From: Amycolatopsis sp. NBRC 101858
GTDB taxonomy: Bacteria > Actinomycetota > Actinomycetes > Mycobacteriales > Pseudonocardiaceae
NCBI RefSeq assembly: GCF_030269325.1
Contig: NZ_BSTD01000004.1
Span: 164,558 to 228,557, forward strand
Reading direction: 5' to 3'
DNA length: 64,000 nt
Within the stretch, counting starts at the first letter, position 1, and every line of letters starts with the position of its first letter. The translations under genes were made by a program, and so were the position numbers. Positions 40,703 to 50,291 of the stretch are shown here, piece after piece. The notes below the pieces were generated by a model, which did no database searches, was not told where the DNA came from, and saw only the letters and a list, made by a program, of their open reading frames with translations.

Positions 40703-41947
40703 ATGTCCGCACGAATGCTCGTCGCGGGACTCGGGGCCGTGGCCCTGCTCGTGACCGGGTGCGGGGGATCGGCGCCGATGGGCGCCGGGGGCGCCGCCGC
40801 GGGGCGGGACGAGGGCCCGGTGAAGATCGGGGCACTGCACCCGGTCAGCGGGTCGAACGCGGTCGACGGCCTGCAGATGCGCCGCGGCGCGCAGTTGGCG
40901 GTCGACGCGATCAACGCCGCCGGCGGCATCAAGTCGCTCGGCGGCCGCAAGGTCGAGCTGGTCACCGGCGACACCCAGGGCAAGGCCGACATCGGGCAGA
41001 GCGAGGCCCAACGGCTGATCTCGGCCGGCGCGGTGAGCCTGGTCGGCACCTACCAGAGCGCGGTGAGCACCAACGTCGCCGTGGTGGCCGAGCGCAACCG
41101 GGTCCCGTTCGTGATGGACGTGACCGCGTCCGACGCGATCTTCTCGCACGGCTACAAGTACTCCTTCCGCGTCCAGCCCGGCAGCAAGGCGATCGCCACG
41201 GCCGCCGCCCAGTACCTGAAAGCGGTTTCGGACCAGGCGGGCAAGCCGGTCCGCAAGGTCGCGTTCCTGCACGAGCAGAGCGACTTCGGCAGCGGCGCGG
41301 CCGACGCCTTCAACGCGGCCGCGAAGCAGCTCGGCATCGGGATCGGCCCGAACATCAGCTACGACGCCACCACGGTCAGCGACCTGACCGCCCAGGTCAC
41401 GCAGGTCAAGGCCTCCGGCGCGGACGTGCTGGCCGTCGCCGGTTACTACCGCGACAGCCTGCTGGCGGCCAAGGCGATCGCCTCGGTGAAGCCGGACCTC
41501 AGCGCGGTCTGGGGCGTCTCAAACGGCGCGTACGACCAGCCGAAGTTCGTCGCCGACGCCGGCGCGCTCGGCAACCTCTACTTCAGCGCCAACTACCACT
41601 ACGACGCGACCAACCCCGAGACCGTCGCACTGCGCGAGAAGTACCAGAAGCAGTACGGCGACCCGATGCGCACCGGCGCGGTCCTGTCCTACGACGCGGT
41701 CCAGGTGATCGCGCACGGCGTCGAGCAGGCCGCGAGCACCGACCCGGAGAAGGTGCGGGACGCGATCGCCGCCGCCCAGGTCGCGCCGCTGACCGTCGGC
41801 CGCGGGCCGATCCAGTTCGCGCCGAACGGCGACAACCGCAACGCCTTCCCGGTGCTGATGCAGGTCCGGGACGGGCGGGTCCAGCAGGTGTATCCCCCCG
41901 AAAAAGCCGAATCCCGGCCCGACTACAGGGTGGCGTGGCGACCATGA
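40703..41947 (+). CDS. Branched-chain amino acid-type solute-binding lipoprotein
   Basis: 414 residues; ATG at 40703 with GAAGAGGTG just upstream. Signal peptide with lipobox LLVTGCGG. The mature part has the Peripla_BP_6 start VKIGALHPVSGSNAVDGLQMRRGAQLAVDAINAAGGIKSLGG, and EQSDFGSGAADAF. LivJ/LivK-like proteins in actinobacterial catabolic operons often bind aromatic or cyclic acids and amides rather than Leu. Operon context supports that here. Confidence 0.92.
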   Translation: MSARMLVAGLGAVALLVTGCGGSAPMGAGGAAAGRDEGPVKIGALHPVSGSNAVDGLQMRRGAQLAVDAINAAGGIKSLGGRKVELVTGDTQGKADIGQSEAQRLISAGAVSLVGTYQSAVSTNVAVVAERNRVPFVMDVTASDAIFSHGYKYSFRVQPGSKAIATAAAQYLKAVSDQAGKPVRKVAFLHEQSDFGSGAADAFNAAAKQLGIGIGPNISYDATTVSDLTAQVTQVKASGADVLAVAGYYRDSLLAAKAIASVKPDLSAVWGVSNGAYDQPKFVADAGALGNLYFSANYHYDATNPETVALREKYQKQYGDPMRTGAVLSYDAVQVIAHGVEQAASTDPEKVRDAIAAAQVAPLTVGRGPIQFAPNGDNRNAFPVLMQVRDGRVQQVYPPEKAESRPDYRVAWRP

Positions 41948-42957
41948 CCGAACTCGACACCGGGGCGCCCGTCGTCCCCGAAACCGCACCACCCGACCGG
42001 AAAGCCAAGGCGGACAAGGGGTTCCTCGGCCGCGCCGGCATCGTGGCCGCCGTCCTCGTCGTCGCGATCGTGCTAGCGCTGGTGCAGTCCGGCAGCGGGC
42101 TGGTGGTCTGGCAGTCGGTGGTCACCGGCATCCTGACCGGCGGGCTCTACGGCCTGATCGCGATGGGCCTGACGCTGATCTTCGGCGTGCTCGACATCGT
42201 GAACTTCGCCCACGGCGCGTTCCTCGCGGTGGCGATGTTCCTTTCCTTCGGCATGGTCCAGGCGACCGGCTTGCACCCGTACCTGACGCTCGTCGTCGCG
42301 GTGCCGGCGCTGTTCCTCCTCGGCGCGGCCGTGCACCGCGGGCTGCTGTCCGGAGCGGGCGGGCGATCGCTGGAGAACCAGCTGCTGATCACGCTCGGCC
42401 TGTCATTGCTGCTGGAGAACGGCCTGCTGATGTTCTTCGGCGCCGAGCCCAAGACCATCGCACTGCCGGGCGACTTCCAGTTCCCGCTGCTGGGCGCGGT
42501 GGTCGCGGGTTCGCGGCTGTACGCGTTCCTCGGCGCCATCGTGCTGGGCGGGCTGTTGTTCTGGCTGCTGCGGCGAACCCGGCTGGGCACGGCGATCCGC
42601 GCGGTCGCGGCGAACGCGCCGGGCGCGGCACTGGTCGGCATCAACGTCCGCCGGATGCACACGCTGACCTTCGCCATCGGCACGGCGTGCGCGGGTGCCG
42701 CGGCGGTGCTCGCCGGCCCGCTCGTCACGGTGACCCCGACGCTGGGGGAGCAGTTCAACATCACGGCGTTCGTGGTCGTGGTGCTGGGCGGGATGGGCAA
42801 CGTCGTCGGCGCGCTCGTCGGCGGCCTGCTGATCGGGCTGGTCGAGCAGCTCACCACGATCTACCTGGGCGGCCAGAGCTCCCTGCTCGGCGTGTTCGTG
42901 GTGTTCGTGCTGGTGCTGTTCCTCCGCCCGCAGGGCCTGTTCGGGAGGCGCGCATGA
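41944..42957 (+). CDS. livH: Branched-chain-type ABC permease LivH
   Basis: 337 residues, start in an ATGA overlap. A cytoplasmic N-terminal extension of about 25 residues precedes eight hydrophobic helices; GLYGLIAMGLTLIFGVLDIVNFAHGAFLAVAMF is the LivH signature, and RAVAANAPGAALVGINVRRMH the EAA-like loop. Confidence 0.93.
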   Translation: MTELDTGAPVVPETAPPDRKAKADKGFLGRAGIVAAVLVVAIVLALVQSGSGLVVWQSVVTGILTGGLYGLIAMGLTLIFGVLDIVNFAHGAFLAVAMFLSFGMVQATGLHPYLTLVVAVPALFLLGAAVHRGLLSGAGGRSLENQLLITLGLSLLLENGLLMFFGAEPKTIALPGDFQFPLLGAVVAGSRLYAFLGAIVLGGLLFWLLRRTRLGTAIRAVAANAPGAALVGINVRRMHTLTFAIGTACAGAAAVLAGPLVTVTPTLGEQFNITAFVVVVLGGMGNVVGALVGGLLIGLVEQLTTIYLGGQSSLLGVFVVFVLVLFLRPQGLFGRRA

Positions 42958-44003
42958 GCACCATCACCATCGCGGCGCCGACCGGTTCCGAAGGCGCCGT
43001 CAAGGCACCGCCGCTGCGGCCGCAGAACAAGCAGCTGGCCATCCTCGCGATCCTCGTGATCGTCGCGATCCCGCTGCCGCTGATCCTGCCCGCCGCGCAG
43101 GGTGCCGTCGCCGTGCGGATCCTGATCTTCCTGCTGATGGCCGTCGGCTGGAACATCATGAGCGGCTTCGGCGGGATGTTCAGCTTCGGCCATGCCGCGT
43201 ACTTCGGCCTCGGCGCCTACACCAGCGCGTACCTGCTGGTGAAGCACAACGTGTCGCCGTGGATCGGGATGCTGGCCGGGATGGCGGTGGCCGCCGCGGT
43301 CGCCGTGGTCATCGGCTACTTCTCCTTCCGCTACAAGCTTCAGGGCGCCTACTTCGCGCTGGCGACGTTCGCGTTCGCGGAGATGCTGAGGCTGATCGTC
43401 ACGAGCAGTACGTTCGCCAACAAGGCCGTCGGGTTCAGCGTGCCGCTGATCCAGGACTCGTCGCTGTGGCTGATCCAGTTCCCGGCCGACTCGCCCGCGT
43501 ACTTCTGGGTGGCCCTGGTCCTGGCCGGGGCGGCGGTCGCGATCAGCATCGTGTTCCTGCACTCCCGCGCCGGCCGGTACGTCACGGCGATCCGCGACGA
43601 CGAACTGGCGGCGGCGTCGCTGGGCGCCCCGGTGCTGCGGCACAAGCTGATGACGGTCGCGCTGTCGGCGGCGATCACCGCCGTGGCGGGTGCGTTCTAC
43701 ACGCAGTACTACCTGTTCGTGAACCCCGATCTCGGGTTCGGCTCGGCCATCTCGATCCAGGCGATCGTGCCCGTCGTCATCGGCGGCATCGGCACGGTCT
43801 GGGGCCCGGTGGTCGGCGCGATCATCATCGGCTCGCTCACCGACGTCACGGCGACGCTGCTGCGCACCCCGCCGGAGTTCCTGGGCTTCCTGCAGGGCCG
43901 CAGCGGACTGGACGTCGTGTTGTACGCGGTGCTGGTGATCCTCATCGTGCGGTTGTTGCCCAAGGGGATCGTCGGAACCATCGCTGCGAGGTGGCGTCGA
44001 TGA
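42954..44003 (+). CDS. livM: Branched-chain-type ABC permease LivM
   Basis: 349 residues, ATGA overlap with livH. VGWNIMSGFGGMFSFGHAAYFGLGAYTSAYLL is the LivM signature; RDDELAAASLGAPVLRHKLMTVALSAAITAVAGAFY the coupling loop. About ten membrane segments. Confidence 0.93.
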   Translation: MSTITIAAPTGSEGAVKAPPLRPQNKQLAILAILVIVAIPLPLILPAAQGAVAVRILIFLLMAVGWNIMSGFGGMFSFGHAAYFGLGAYTSAYLLVKHNVSPWIGMLAGMAVAAAVAVVIGYFSFRYKLQGAYFALATFAFAEMLRLIVTSSTFANKAVGFSVPLIQDSSLWLIQFPADSPAYFWVALVLAGAAVAISIVFLHSRAGRYVTAIRDDELAAASLGAPVLRHKLMTVALSAAITAVAGAFYTQYYLFVNPDLGFGSAISIQAIVPVVIGGIGTVWGPVVGAIIIGSLTDVTATLLRTPPEFLGFLQGRSGLDVVLYAVLVILIVRLLPKGIVGTIAARWRR

Positions 44004-44734
44004 GCATCGTGGAAGTCACCGGTGTCGGCAAGGCATTCCGCGGCGTGCACGCACTGTCCGATGTGGACCTCGACGTCGCCGAAGGCGAGATCCTCGGCGT
44101 CATCGGGCCCAATGGCGCGGGCAAGACCACGCTGTTCAACGTCATCTCCGGCGCGCTGTCCCCGGACACTGGCCGGGTGCGGCTGGCCGGCGACGACGTC
44201 ACCGGCCGCGCACCCGATCGGATCGCGCGGGCCGGCATGGTCCGCACGTTCCAGCTGATGCGGCCGTTCGCGAGCATGACGGTGGCGCAGAACGTCAGCC
44301 TCGCCGCGCAGCACCACCGCCTGAGCGCGAAAGCCCTGCGGGAGCACGCGCTCGACGTCGTCGAACGGGTGGGGCTCGGGCCGTGGGCCCACCGCAACGC
44401 GACCGACCTGCCGACCGCCGGACTCAAGCGCCTCGAACTGGCCCGGGCGCTGGCCACCCGGCCGAAGGTGCTGCTGCTCGACGAGGTGCTGGCCGGGCTC
44501 GTTCCCGCCGAACGCGAGCCGGTGCTCGACCTGCTCGCCGGCCTGCGCGAGCAGGAGGGCGTCACGCTGGTGTTCATCGAGCACATCATGGCCGCGGTGA
44601 TGCGGCTGGCCGACCGCGTGCTCGTGCTCGACCAGGGCCGCGTGCTGGCCGTCGGGTCACCCGAAGCGGTCACCAGCGACCCGCGGGTCATCGACGCCTA
44701 CCTCGGTGAGGAGCCGACCCATGCTGACGCTTGA
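44000..44734 (+). CDS. livG: Branched-chain-type ABC ATPase LivG
   Basis: 244 residues, ATGA overlap. Walker A GPNGAGKTTLFNVISG; the signature loop reads LPTAGLKRLELARALATRPKVLLLDEV, where the usual L-S-G-G-Q is replaced by T-A-G-L-K, as in many LivG proteins (L-S-Y-G-x-x); the Walker B Asp is followed by Glu and H-loop FIEHIMAAVM. It powers the importer together with LivF. Confidence 0.92.
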   Translation: MSIVEVTGVGKAFRGVHALSDVDLDVAEGEILGVIGPNGAGKTTLFNVISGALSPDTGRVRLAGDDVTGRAPDRIARAGMVRTFQLMRPFASMTVAQNVSLAAQHHRLSAKALREHALDVVERVGLGPWAHRNATDLPTAGLKRLELARALATRPKVLLLDEVLAGLVPAEREPVLDLLAGLREQEGVTLVFIEHIMAAVMRLADRVLVLDQGRVLAVGSPEAVTSDPRVIDAYLGEEPTHADA

Positions 44735-45422
44735 GAAGGTGTGCGCCGGGTACGGCCGGATGCGGATCCTGCACGACGTCGACCTGCGCCTCGACGCCGG
44801 GGAGATCGTCGCGCTGGTCGGCGCGAACGGCGCCGGCAAGACCACGACGCTGCGCAGCATCTGCGGTCAGCTCAAGCCGCTGTCGGGCACTATCACGCTC
44901 GACGGCACGCCGACCGCCGGCCGCCGCCCGGACGAGCTGGTGCGCGACGGCCTGGTGCACGTGCCCGAGGACCGGGCGCTGTTCGGCACGCTCACCGTCG
45001 AGGAGAACCTGCGGATGGGCGCGTGGACCCGCACGCCCGCGCAGGCCGCGAAGTCGTTGAAAGAGGTCTACGAGCTGTTCCCGGTGCTCGCCGAGCGCCG
45101 GACGCAGGTCGCGCAGACGTTCAGCGGCGGTCAGCAGCAGATGCTCGCGATCGGCCGGGCGCTGATGGCCGGCCCGCGGCTGCTGATGCTCGACGAGCCG
45201 TCGACCGGGCTTTCGCCGAAACTGACCTGGACCGTGCTGGAGGCGGTGCGGCGGATCCGGGACAGCGGGGTGGCGGTGCTGCTGGTCGAGCAGAACGCGA
45301 AGCAGGCCTTGGCCATCGCGGATCGGGCGTACGTGCTGGAAAGCGGGTCGACCGTGCTGGAAGGCACCGGCGCCGAGCTCGCCGGCGACAACCGCGTCAG
45401 GAAGGCGTACCTGGGACTGTGA
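44721..45422 (+). CDS. livF: Branched-chain-type ABC ATPase LivF
   Basis: 233 residues from ATG 44721, overlapping livG by 14 nt (GAGGAG 6-7 nt upstream). Walker A GANGAGKTTTLRSI, signature FSGGQQQMLAIGRALMAGPRLLMLDEPSTGLSP, H-loop region LLVEQNAKQAL. The V-E-Q-N of the H-loop is the LivF form. Confidence 0.93.
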   Translation: MLTLEKVCAGYGRMRILHDVDLRLDAGEIVALVGANGAGKTTTLRSICGQLKPLSGTITLDGTPTAGRRPDELVRDGLVHVPEDRALFGTLTVEENLRMGAWTRTPAQAAKSLKEVYELFPVLAERRTQVAQTFSGGQQQMLAIGRALMAGPRLLMLDEPSTGLSPKLTWTVLEAVRRIRDSGVAVLLVEQNAKQALAIADRAYVLESGSTVLEGTGAELAGDNRVRKAYLGL

Positions 45423-46768
45423 AACGCGAACAAGCCGCTTCCGCCACCGCTTCGCTGGGCGCGTGGGTGTCCGAACTGGACGTCACGGGTGTCCCGGCCG
45501 CGGTGCTGGACCGGCTCGCCCTGGTGCTTCTGGACGTCGTCGGCGTCACCGCATTGGGTGCTTCGCTGCCTGAGCACCGGGCGCTGCGTGACGCCTGGCG
45601 AGCGCCCGCGGGTCCGGCGCCGCTGATCGGCGGCGGGCGGCTGGTCACGACCGACGCAGCGGCCTGGCTCAATGCCGTAGCGCTCGTTTCGCTGGAGCTG
45701 GACGAGGGCCACAAGTACGCGAAGGGCCACCCCGCCGCCCACGGGTTCCCCGCGGTGCTGGCGCTGGCGGCCGAGCTGGACAGCACGGGCGCGGACACGG
45801 CGGCGGCGCTGCTGGCCGCGTACGAGGTGGCCGCGCGGTTCGGCCGCGCGACCACCCTGCGCGCGGGCGCGCACCCGCACGGCAGCTGGGGCGTGCCCGG
45901 CGCGGCGGCCGGGTGCGCGCGCCTGCTCGGCCTCCCGCCGGGCGCGGCCGCGGCCGCCATCGACACCGCGGCCGGAATGGGCATCGCCGGGCACTTCGAC
46001 TCGGCGACCCAAGGCAACCCGGTGCGCAACGCCTGGCTGGGCGCCTCGGCGACGTCCGGGCTCGCGGCGGCCCGGATGGCGGCGGCCGGGATGGCCCGCA
46101 CCACGGGCACGGCTGCCCTGTCCCTCGGCACGCTGCTCGGCGAGTTCGACGCGGGCGAGCTGACCGCGGACCTGGGCACCCGCTGGGACATCACGCGCGG
46201 TTACTTCAAGCGGCACGCGTCGTGCTCCTTCACCCACCCGGCGGCGGACGCGGTGCTCGAACTGCGCTCACGGCCGGCGTTCCGGGCCGAGGGCATCACG
46301 CACATCCTGGTGGAGACCCACGTCCTGGGCGCCGGGTTGTCCGATGTGGACTGGTCGAACCGGCTCTCGGCGATGTTCTCGACGCCGTTCGTGGTGGCAA
46401 CGGCGGCGCTGACGGGCGAGATCGGGCCCGCGAGCCCGCTGTGCGACGCCGGCGTGCGATCCCTGGCGAGCCGGGTGCGGGTCGTCGAAGCCGCCGACCT
46501 GACCGCACGCCTGCCGGACGAGCGCGCGGCCCGCGTGACGGTCGCGTTCGCCGACGGCACCTCGCTGACCTGCGAAGTCCCCAACCCGATCGGCGACGCC
46601 GACCACCACCCCCTGACCGAGTCCGATGTGGTCGCCATGCTCGGGAAGTGGCTGCCCGGGCCGGTCGTGAACCGTGCGGCCGCCCTGGGCCGCGACCTGC
46701 CGGGCCTGCCCCGCGTCGGCGCGGCGCTGCGCGAGCTGGCCGGAACTGCAGAAAAGGAGCCGAACTGA
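45419..46768 (+). CDS. MmgE/PrpD family protein (second copy)
   Basis: 449 residues from a GTG in a GTGA overlap. Motifs: VALVSLELDEGHKYAKGHPAAHGFPAVLALAAEL, GNPVRNAWLGASATSGLAAARMAAAGM and KRHASCSFTHPAADAVLEL. Where the first copy has H-S-L-D-F-D-D-T-H, this one has L-E-L-D-E-G-H-K-Y, so the active site differs. It probably adds or removes water, or epimerises or decarboxylates a polycarboxylate. Confidence 0.9.
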   Translation: MKREQAASATASLGAWVSELDVTGVPAAVLDRLALVLLDVVGVTALGASLPEHRALRDAWRAPAGPAPLIGGGRLVTTDAAAWLNAVALVSLELDEGHKYAKGHPAAHGFPAVLALAAELDSTGADTAAALLAAYEVAARFGRATTLRAGAHPHGSWGVPGAAAGCARLLGLPPGAAAAAIDTAAGMGIAGHFDSATQGNPVRNAWLGASATSGLAAARMAAAGMARTTGTAALSLGTLLGEFDAGELTADLGTRWDITRGYFKRHASCSFTHPAADAVLELRSRPAFRAEGITHILVETHVLGAGLSDVDWSNRLSAMFSTPFVVATAALTGEIGPASPLCDAGVRSLASRVRVVEAADLTARLPDERAARVTVAFADGTSLTCEVPNPIGDADHHPLTESDVVAMLGKWLPGPVVNRAAALGRDLPGLPRVGAALRELAGTAEKEPN

Positions 46769-47403
46769 TGCGTGCCCTCGCGGTGACGCCCATCCACCTG
46801 CCGCCCGAGGAGATCCGGCGGCGGCAAGAACGCTACGACCGGCTCGCCCCACCGGGGCTCGAGATCGAGCTGCGGGACGTCGGCCCGTCAGCCCCGAAGA
46901 CCCTGGACACCGACGAGTCCATGCGCGTCTCGGAGAACGCCGTCGCCGCCGCGCTCAAAGCAGCCGGGGACGGCTGGGACCTGGCCTTCCCGGACTGTGT
47001 GCTGGACCCGGCCGTCCCCGACGCCGTCGCCGAACCTGCGCTGCCGGTGCACGGCCTGCTCAAGCTCTCGGCCACCTACCTCGCGGCGAAGGGCGTCCGG
47101 TTCGGCGCCGTCGTGCGCAACGAAGCCATCGCCGAGGAGTTCGCGAAACGCATCGCCGCCTACCGGCTGACCGAGTACCTCGCCGGGATCCGCGTGCTGG
47201 ACCTGCCGTTCTCCGCGATCGCCGAGACCGAGACGTGGAACGCGGCTCTCGGCACGGCCGTCCGCGAGCTGGCCGGACTGGGCGCGACGGCGGTGATCAA
47301 CGGCTGCTCGGCCGTCGACGTCGAACCCGCGGACCTCCCGGCACGGATCGTCGATCCCACCGAACTCGCGATGCGGCTGCTGGCCGTCGAGGAGCAGCGG
47401 TGA
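46768..47403 (+). CDS. Asp/Glu/hydantoin racemase family protein
   Basis: 211 residues, TGATG overlap. Two catalytic-type cysteines at C77 (LAFPDCVLD) and C180 (VINGCSAVD) fit the two-base mechanism of racemases and maleate isomerases. The position next to a dihydropyrimidinase suggests hydantoin or N-carbamoyl substrate racemisation, but maleate-type isomerisation is equally compatible. Confidence 0.82.
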   Translation: MRALAVTPIHLPPEEIRRRQERYDRLAPPGLEIELRDVGPSAPKTLDTDESMRVSENAVAAALKAAGDGWDLAFPDCVLDPAVPDAVAEPALPVHGLLKLSATYLAAKGVRFGAVVRNEAIAEEFAKRIAAYRLTEYLAGIRVLDLPFSAIAETETWNAALGTAVRELAGLGATAVINGCSAVDVEPADLPARIVDPTELAMRLLAVEEQR

Positions 47404-48764
47404 CCGACGGACCCGACCTCGTCGTCGCCGGTGCGGGCGGCGGGCTCGCCGGTGCCCTGCGCGCCGCCGAACTCGGCTTGACCGTGCTGGTCGTCGAGGC
47501 GAGTGCGCACTTCCGGCGGGGCAACAACACCTCGATGTCCACGGCGATGTTCCCCGGCGCCGGCTCCCGCTGGCAGACCGAGGAAGGCGTCGACGACTCG
47601 CCCGAGAAGTTCGTCGCCGACATCATGGCCAAGACGCACGGGCAGGCCGACCCTCGGCTGGCCCGGACCCTCGCCGACGTGAGCGCCCCGCTCGTCGAGT
47701 GGCTCGCGGACTCGGCCGGGCTGCCCCTCGAGCTGGTCACGGACTTCAACTACCCCGGGCACTCCGTCCCGCGCTGCCACTCGATCGCGGGTCGCCACGG
47801 CTCCGGCGTCATCGACCACCTCGCCCGTCGCGTAACCGAGCACGAGAACATCGAGCTGCTCGCCCCGGCAAAACTGGTCGACGTCCTGTCCGATGTGGAT
47901 GGTGTTCGTGCCGCCGTCGTCCGGTACCCGGACGGCACCGAGGAGGAGATCCCGACCCGGGCGGTCCTGCTGGCCACCAACGGCTTCGGGGCCGACGCGG
48001 ACCTCGTCAAACGCCACCTGCCGGAGATCGCGGGGTCGCTCTACCAGGGCAGCGACCAGTCGCTCGGCGACGCGCTGCGCATCGGCGAGAAGCTCGGCGC
48101 CGCGACCGGGTTCCTCGACGCCTACCAGGGCCACGGCGCGGTGTCGGCCAGTGCGGGCACGCTCGTCGGCTGGGCGACGATCATCCACGGCGGGATCCTC
48201 GTCGACCTCGAAGGCCGCCGCTTCGGCAACGAGATCCGCGGCTACTCCGAGTACGCCGCCGAGCTGGCCGCACGTCCCGGCTCGACCGGCTGGATCGTGC
48301 TCGACGAGACGATCTTCGAGCAGTGCCAGCCGTTCCAGGACTTCCGGGACGTGGTCTCCGCCGGTGCGCTGGTCTGGGCGGACGACGCTCCCAGGCTCGC
48401 GAAAGCAACGGGCCTGCCGGACTCACTGACCGAAGAACTCGCCACTGCGGCCGCCATCGCCCGCGGTGAGCGTGAAGACGGCCACGGCCGCACGAACTGG
48501 GAACGTCCGCTGTCGGGGCGGTACGCCGCGGTCCGTGTGGTGCCCGCGCTGTTCCACACCCAGGGCGGCCTGCTGGTCGACGAGCACGCCAACGTCGTCG
48601 ACCCCCAGGACCGCCCGATACCCGGGCTGTACGCCGCCGGTGGCGCCGCGGCGAGCATCTCCGGCCACGGCGCCGCGGGCTACCTGCCCGGCAACGGCCT
48701 GCTGCCCGCCTTCGGCCTGGCCTACCTGGCCGCCGGCGACGTCGCCCGGCGCCGAAACCCCTGA
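47400..48764 (+). CDS. FAD-dependent oxidoreductase (fumarate-reductase/tricarballylate dehydrogenase type)
   Basis: 454 residues from a GTG in a GTGA overlap. Rossmann motif LVVAGAGGGLAGALRAAELGLTVLVVE, the NTSMSTAMFPGAG segment near residue 43, and the C-terminal FAD loop PIPGLYAAGGAAASISGHGAAGYLPGNGLLPAFGLAYLAA. This flavoprotein group oxidises or reduces C-C bonds next to carboxylates, or delta1 of ketosteroids. In this operon a succinate- or tricarballylate-like oxidation is plausible. Confidence 0.88.
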   Translation: MTDGPDLVVAGAGGGLAGALRAAELGLTVLVVEASAHFRRGNNTSMSTAMFPGAGSRWQTEEGVDDSPEKFVADIMAKTHGQADPRLARTLADVSAPLVEWLADSAGLPLELVTDFNYPGHSVPRCHSIAGRHGSGVIDHLARRVTEHENIELLAPAKLVDVLSDVDGVRAAVVRYPDGTEEEIPTRAVLLATNGFGADADLVKRHLPEIAGSLYQGSDQSLGDALRIGEKLGAATGFLDAYQGHGAVSASAGTLVGWATIIHGGILVDLEGRRFGNEIRGYSEYAAELAARPGSTGWIVLDETIFEQCQPFQDFRDVVSAGALVWADDAPRLAKATGLPDSLTEELATAAAIARGEREDGHGRTNWERPLSGRYAAVRVVPALFHTQGGLLVDEHANVVDPQDRPIPGLYAAGGAAASISGHGAAGYLPGNGLLPAFGLAYLAAGDVARRRNP

Positions 48765-48785
48765 CCCCGCAAGCTGAGGAGAGAA

Positions 48786-50255
48786 ATGGCAACGACGGAA
48801 CTGCTCGTGAAGAACGTCCGGGTCGTGCGGCCCGACGACGCCGACGGGTCCGAGCCGGAACTGCTGGACATCGCCGTGAACGACGGCACCATCACCCGGG
48901 TCGCGAAGGACCTGCCGACCGACGACGCCGCCCAGGTCGTCGACGGCCGTGGCCTGCTGGCTTTCCCCGGCGTCGTCGACGCGCACCAGCACTGGGGCAT
49001 CTACAACGAGCTGGCCACCGACACCCGCACCGAAAGCCGCGCGAGCGCGCAGGGCGGCGTCACGACGTCGCTGACGTACATGCGCACCGGCCAGTACTAC
49101 CTGAACAAGGGCGGCAGCTACCGCGACTTCTTCCCCGAGGTGCTCAGCGCGTCCGAGGGCAACGCCTACGTCGACTACGCCTTCCACCTCGCGCCGATGA
49201 GCTCGCAGCACATCTCCGAGATCCCTTACCTGGTCGAGGAATTCGGCGTCACGTCGTTCAAGATCTTCATGTTCTACGGCAGCCACGGCCTGCACGGCCG
49301 CTCGACCAGCCAGAGCGACTTCCTGATGATCCCGCCGGACGAGCGGTACGACATCGCGCACTTCGAGTTCGTGATGCGCGGGGTCCAGCAGGCGCGCGAG
49401 GTCCTGACCGAGTACGCGCCGCACCTGTCGCTCTCGCTGCACTGCGAGACGGCGGAAATCATGACGGCGTACACGAAACTGGTGGAACAGGACGGCTCGC
49501 TGTCGGGCCTGCGGGCCTACAGCGCGTCGCGGCCGCCGCACTCCGAGGGGCTGGCCGTCACCATCGCGTCGTACCTGGCGCACGAGACCGGGCTGCCCAA
49601 CATCAACCTGCTGCACCTGTCGTCGGAGAAGGCGCTGTCGGCCGCGCTGACGATGGGGAAGGCGTTCCCGCACATCGACTTCCGGCGCGAGGTGACGATC
49701 GGGCACCTGCTGGCCGACGTCGACACCGCGTCCGGCATCGGCGGCAAGGTCAACCCGCCGCTGCGGGAGCGCGAGGACGTCGAGGCGCTGTGGCGGCACG
49801 TGCTCGCCGGCGACGTCGACTGGGTGGTCAGCGACCACGCGTGCTGCCGCGACGAGCTGAAGTTCGGCGAGGACCGCGACGACGTCTTCCTCGCGAAGTC
49901 CGGCTTCGGCGGAGCCGAGTACCTCCTGCCCGGTCTGGTCGGCGAAGGCACCAAGCGCGGCCTTTCGCTGCAGCGGATCGCTCAGCTGACGTCGCAGAAC
50001 CCGGCACGCCGCTACGGCTTGCTGAAGAAGGGCACGATCGCCGAGGGCTTCGACGCCGACTTCGCGCTCGTGGACCCGGACGTCCGGTGGACCGTGCGCG
50101 CGGCGGAGTCCGAGTCGACGCAGGAGTACACGCCGTTCGAGGGCTTCGACATGACCGCGAAGGTGACCGACACGTTCGTGCGCGGGAACCACGTGTTCGC
50201 CGACGGCAAGATCGTGGGCGACCCGGTGGGCCGCTACCTCAAGCGCGGCCGGTGA
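48786..50255 (+). CDS. Dihydropyrimidinase/hydantoinase-type amidohydrolase
   Basis: 489 residues; GAGGAGAG 3 nt before the ATG. The binuclear zinc set is complete: H-Q-H in VVDAHQHWG (where H-x-H is standard), carbamylated Lys in SFKIFMFYG, His in LSLHCET, His in LLHLSS and Asp in VVSDHACC. It opens hydantoins, dihydropyrimidines or other cyclic imides/amides. It ends the plus-strand arm at a terminator. Confidence 0.92.
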   Translation: MATTELLVKNVRVVRPDDADGSEPELLDIAVNDGTITRVAKDLPTDDAAQVVDGRGLLAFPGVVDAHQHWGIYNELATDTRTESRASAQGGVTTSLTYMRTGQYYLNKGGSYRDFFPEVLSASEGNAYVDYAFHLAPMSSQHISEIPYLVEEFGVTSFKIFMFYGSHGLHGRSTSQSDFLMIPPDERYDIAHFEFVMRGVQQAREVLTEYAPHLSLSLHCETAEIMTAYTKLVEQDGSLSGLRAYSASRPPHSEGLAVTIASYLAHETGLPNINLLHLSSEKALSAALTMGKAFPHIDFRREVTIGHLLADVDTASGIGGKVNPPLREREDVEALWRHVLAGDVDWVVSDHACCRDELKFGEDRDDVFLAKSGFGGAEYLLPGLVGEGTKRGLSLQRIAQLTSQNPARRYGLLKKGTIAEGFDADFALVDPDVRWTVRAAESESTQEYTPFEGFDMTAKVTDTFVRGNHVFADGKIVGDPVGRYLKRGR

Positions 50256-50259
50256 TCCG

Positions 50260-50291
50260 GGGCGGCCGGTGGGTGTCCCTACCGGCCGCCC
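50260..50291. terminator. Bidirectional terminator after the hydantoinase gene
   Basis: GGGCGGCCGGT (50260-50270) and ACCGGCCGCCC (50281-50291) form a perfect 11-bp stem with a 10-nt loop, between two convergent genes. The IclR stop (50279-50281) is at the loop edge. Confidence 0.75.
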
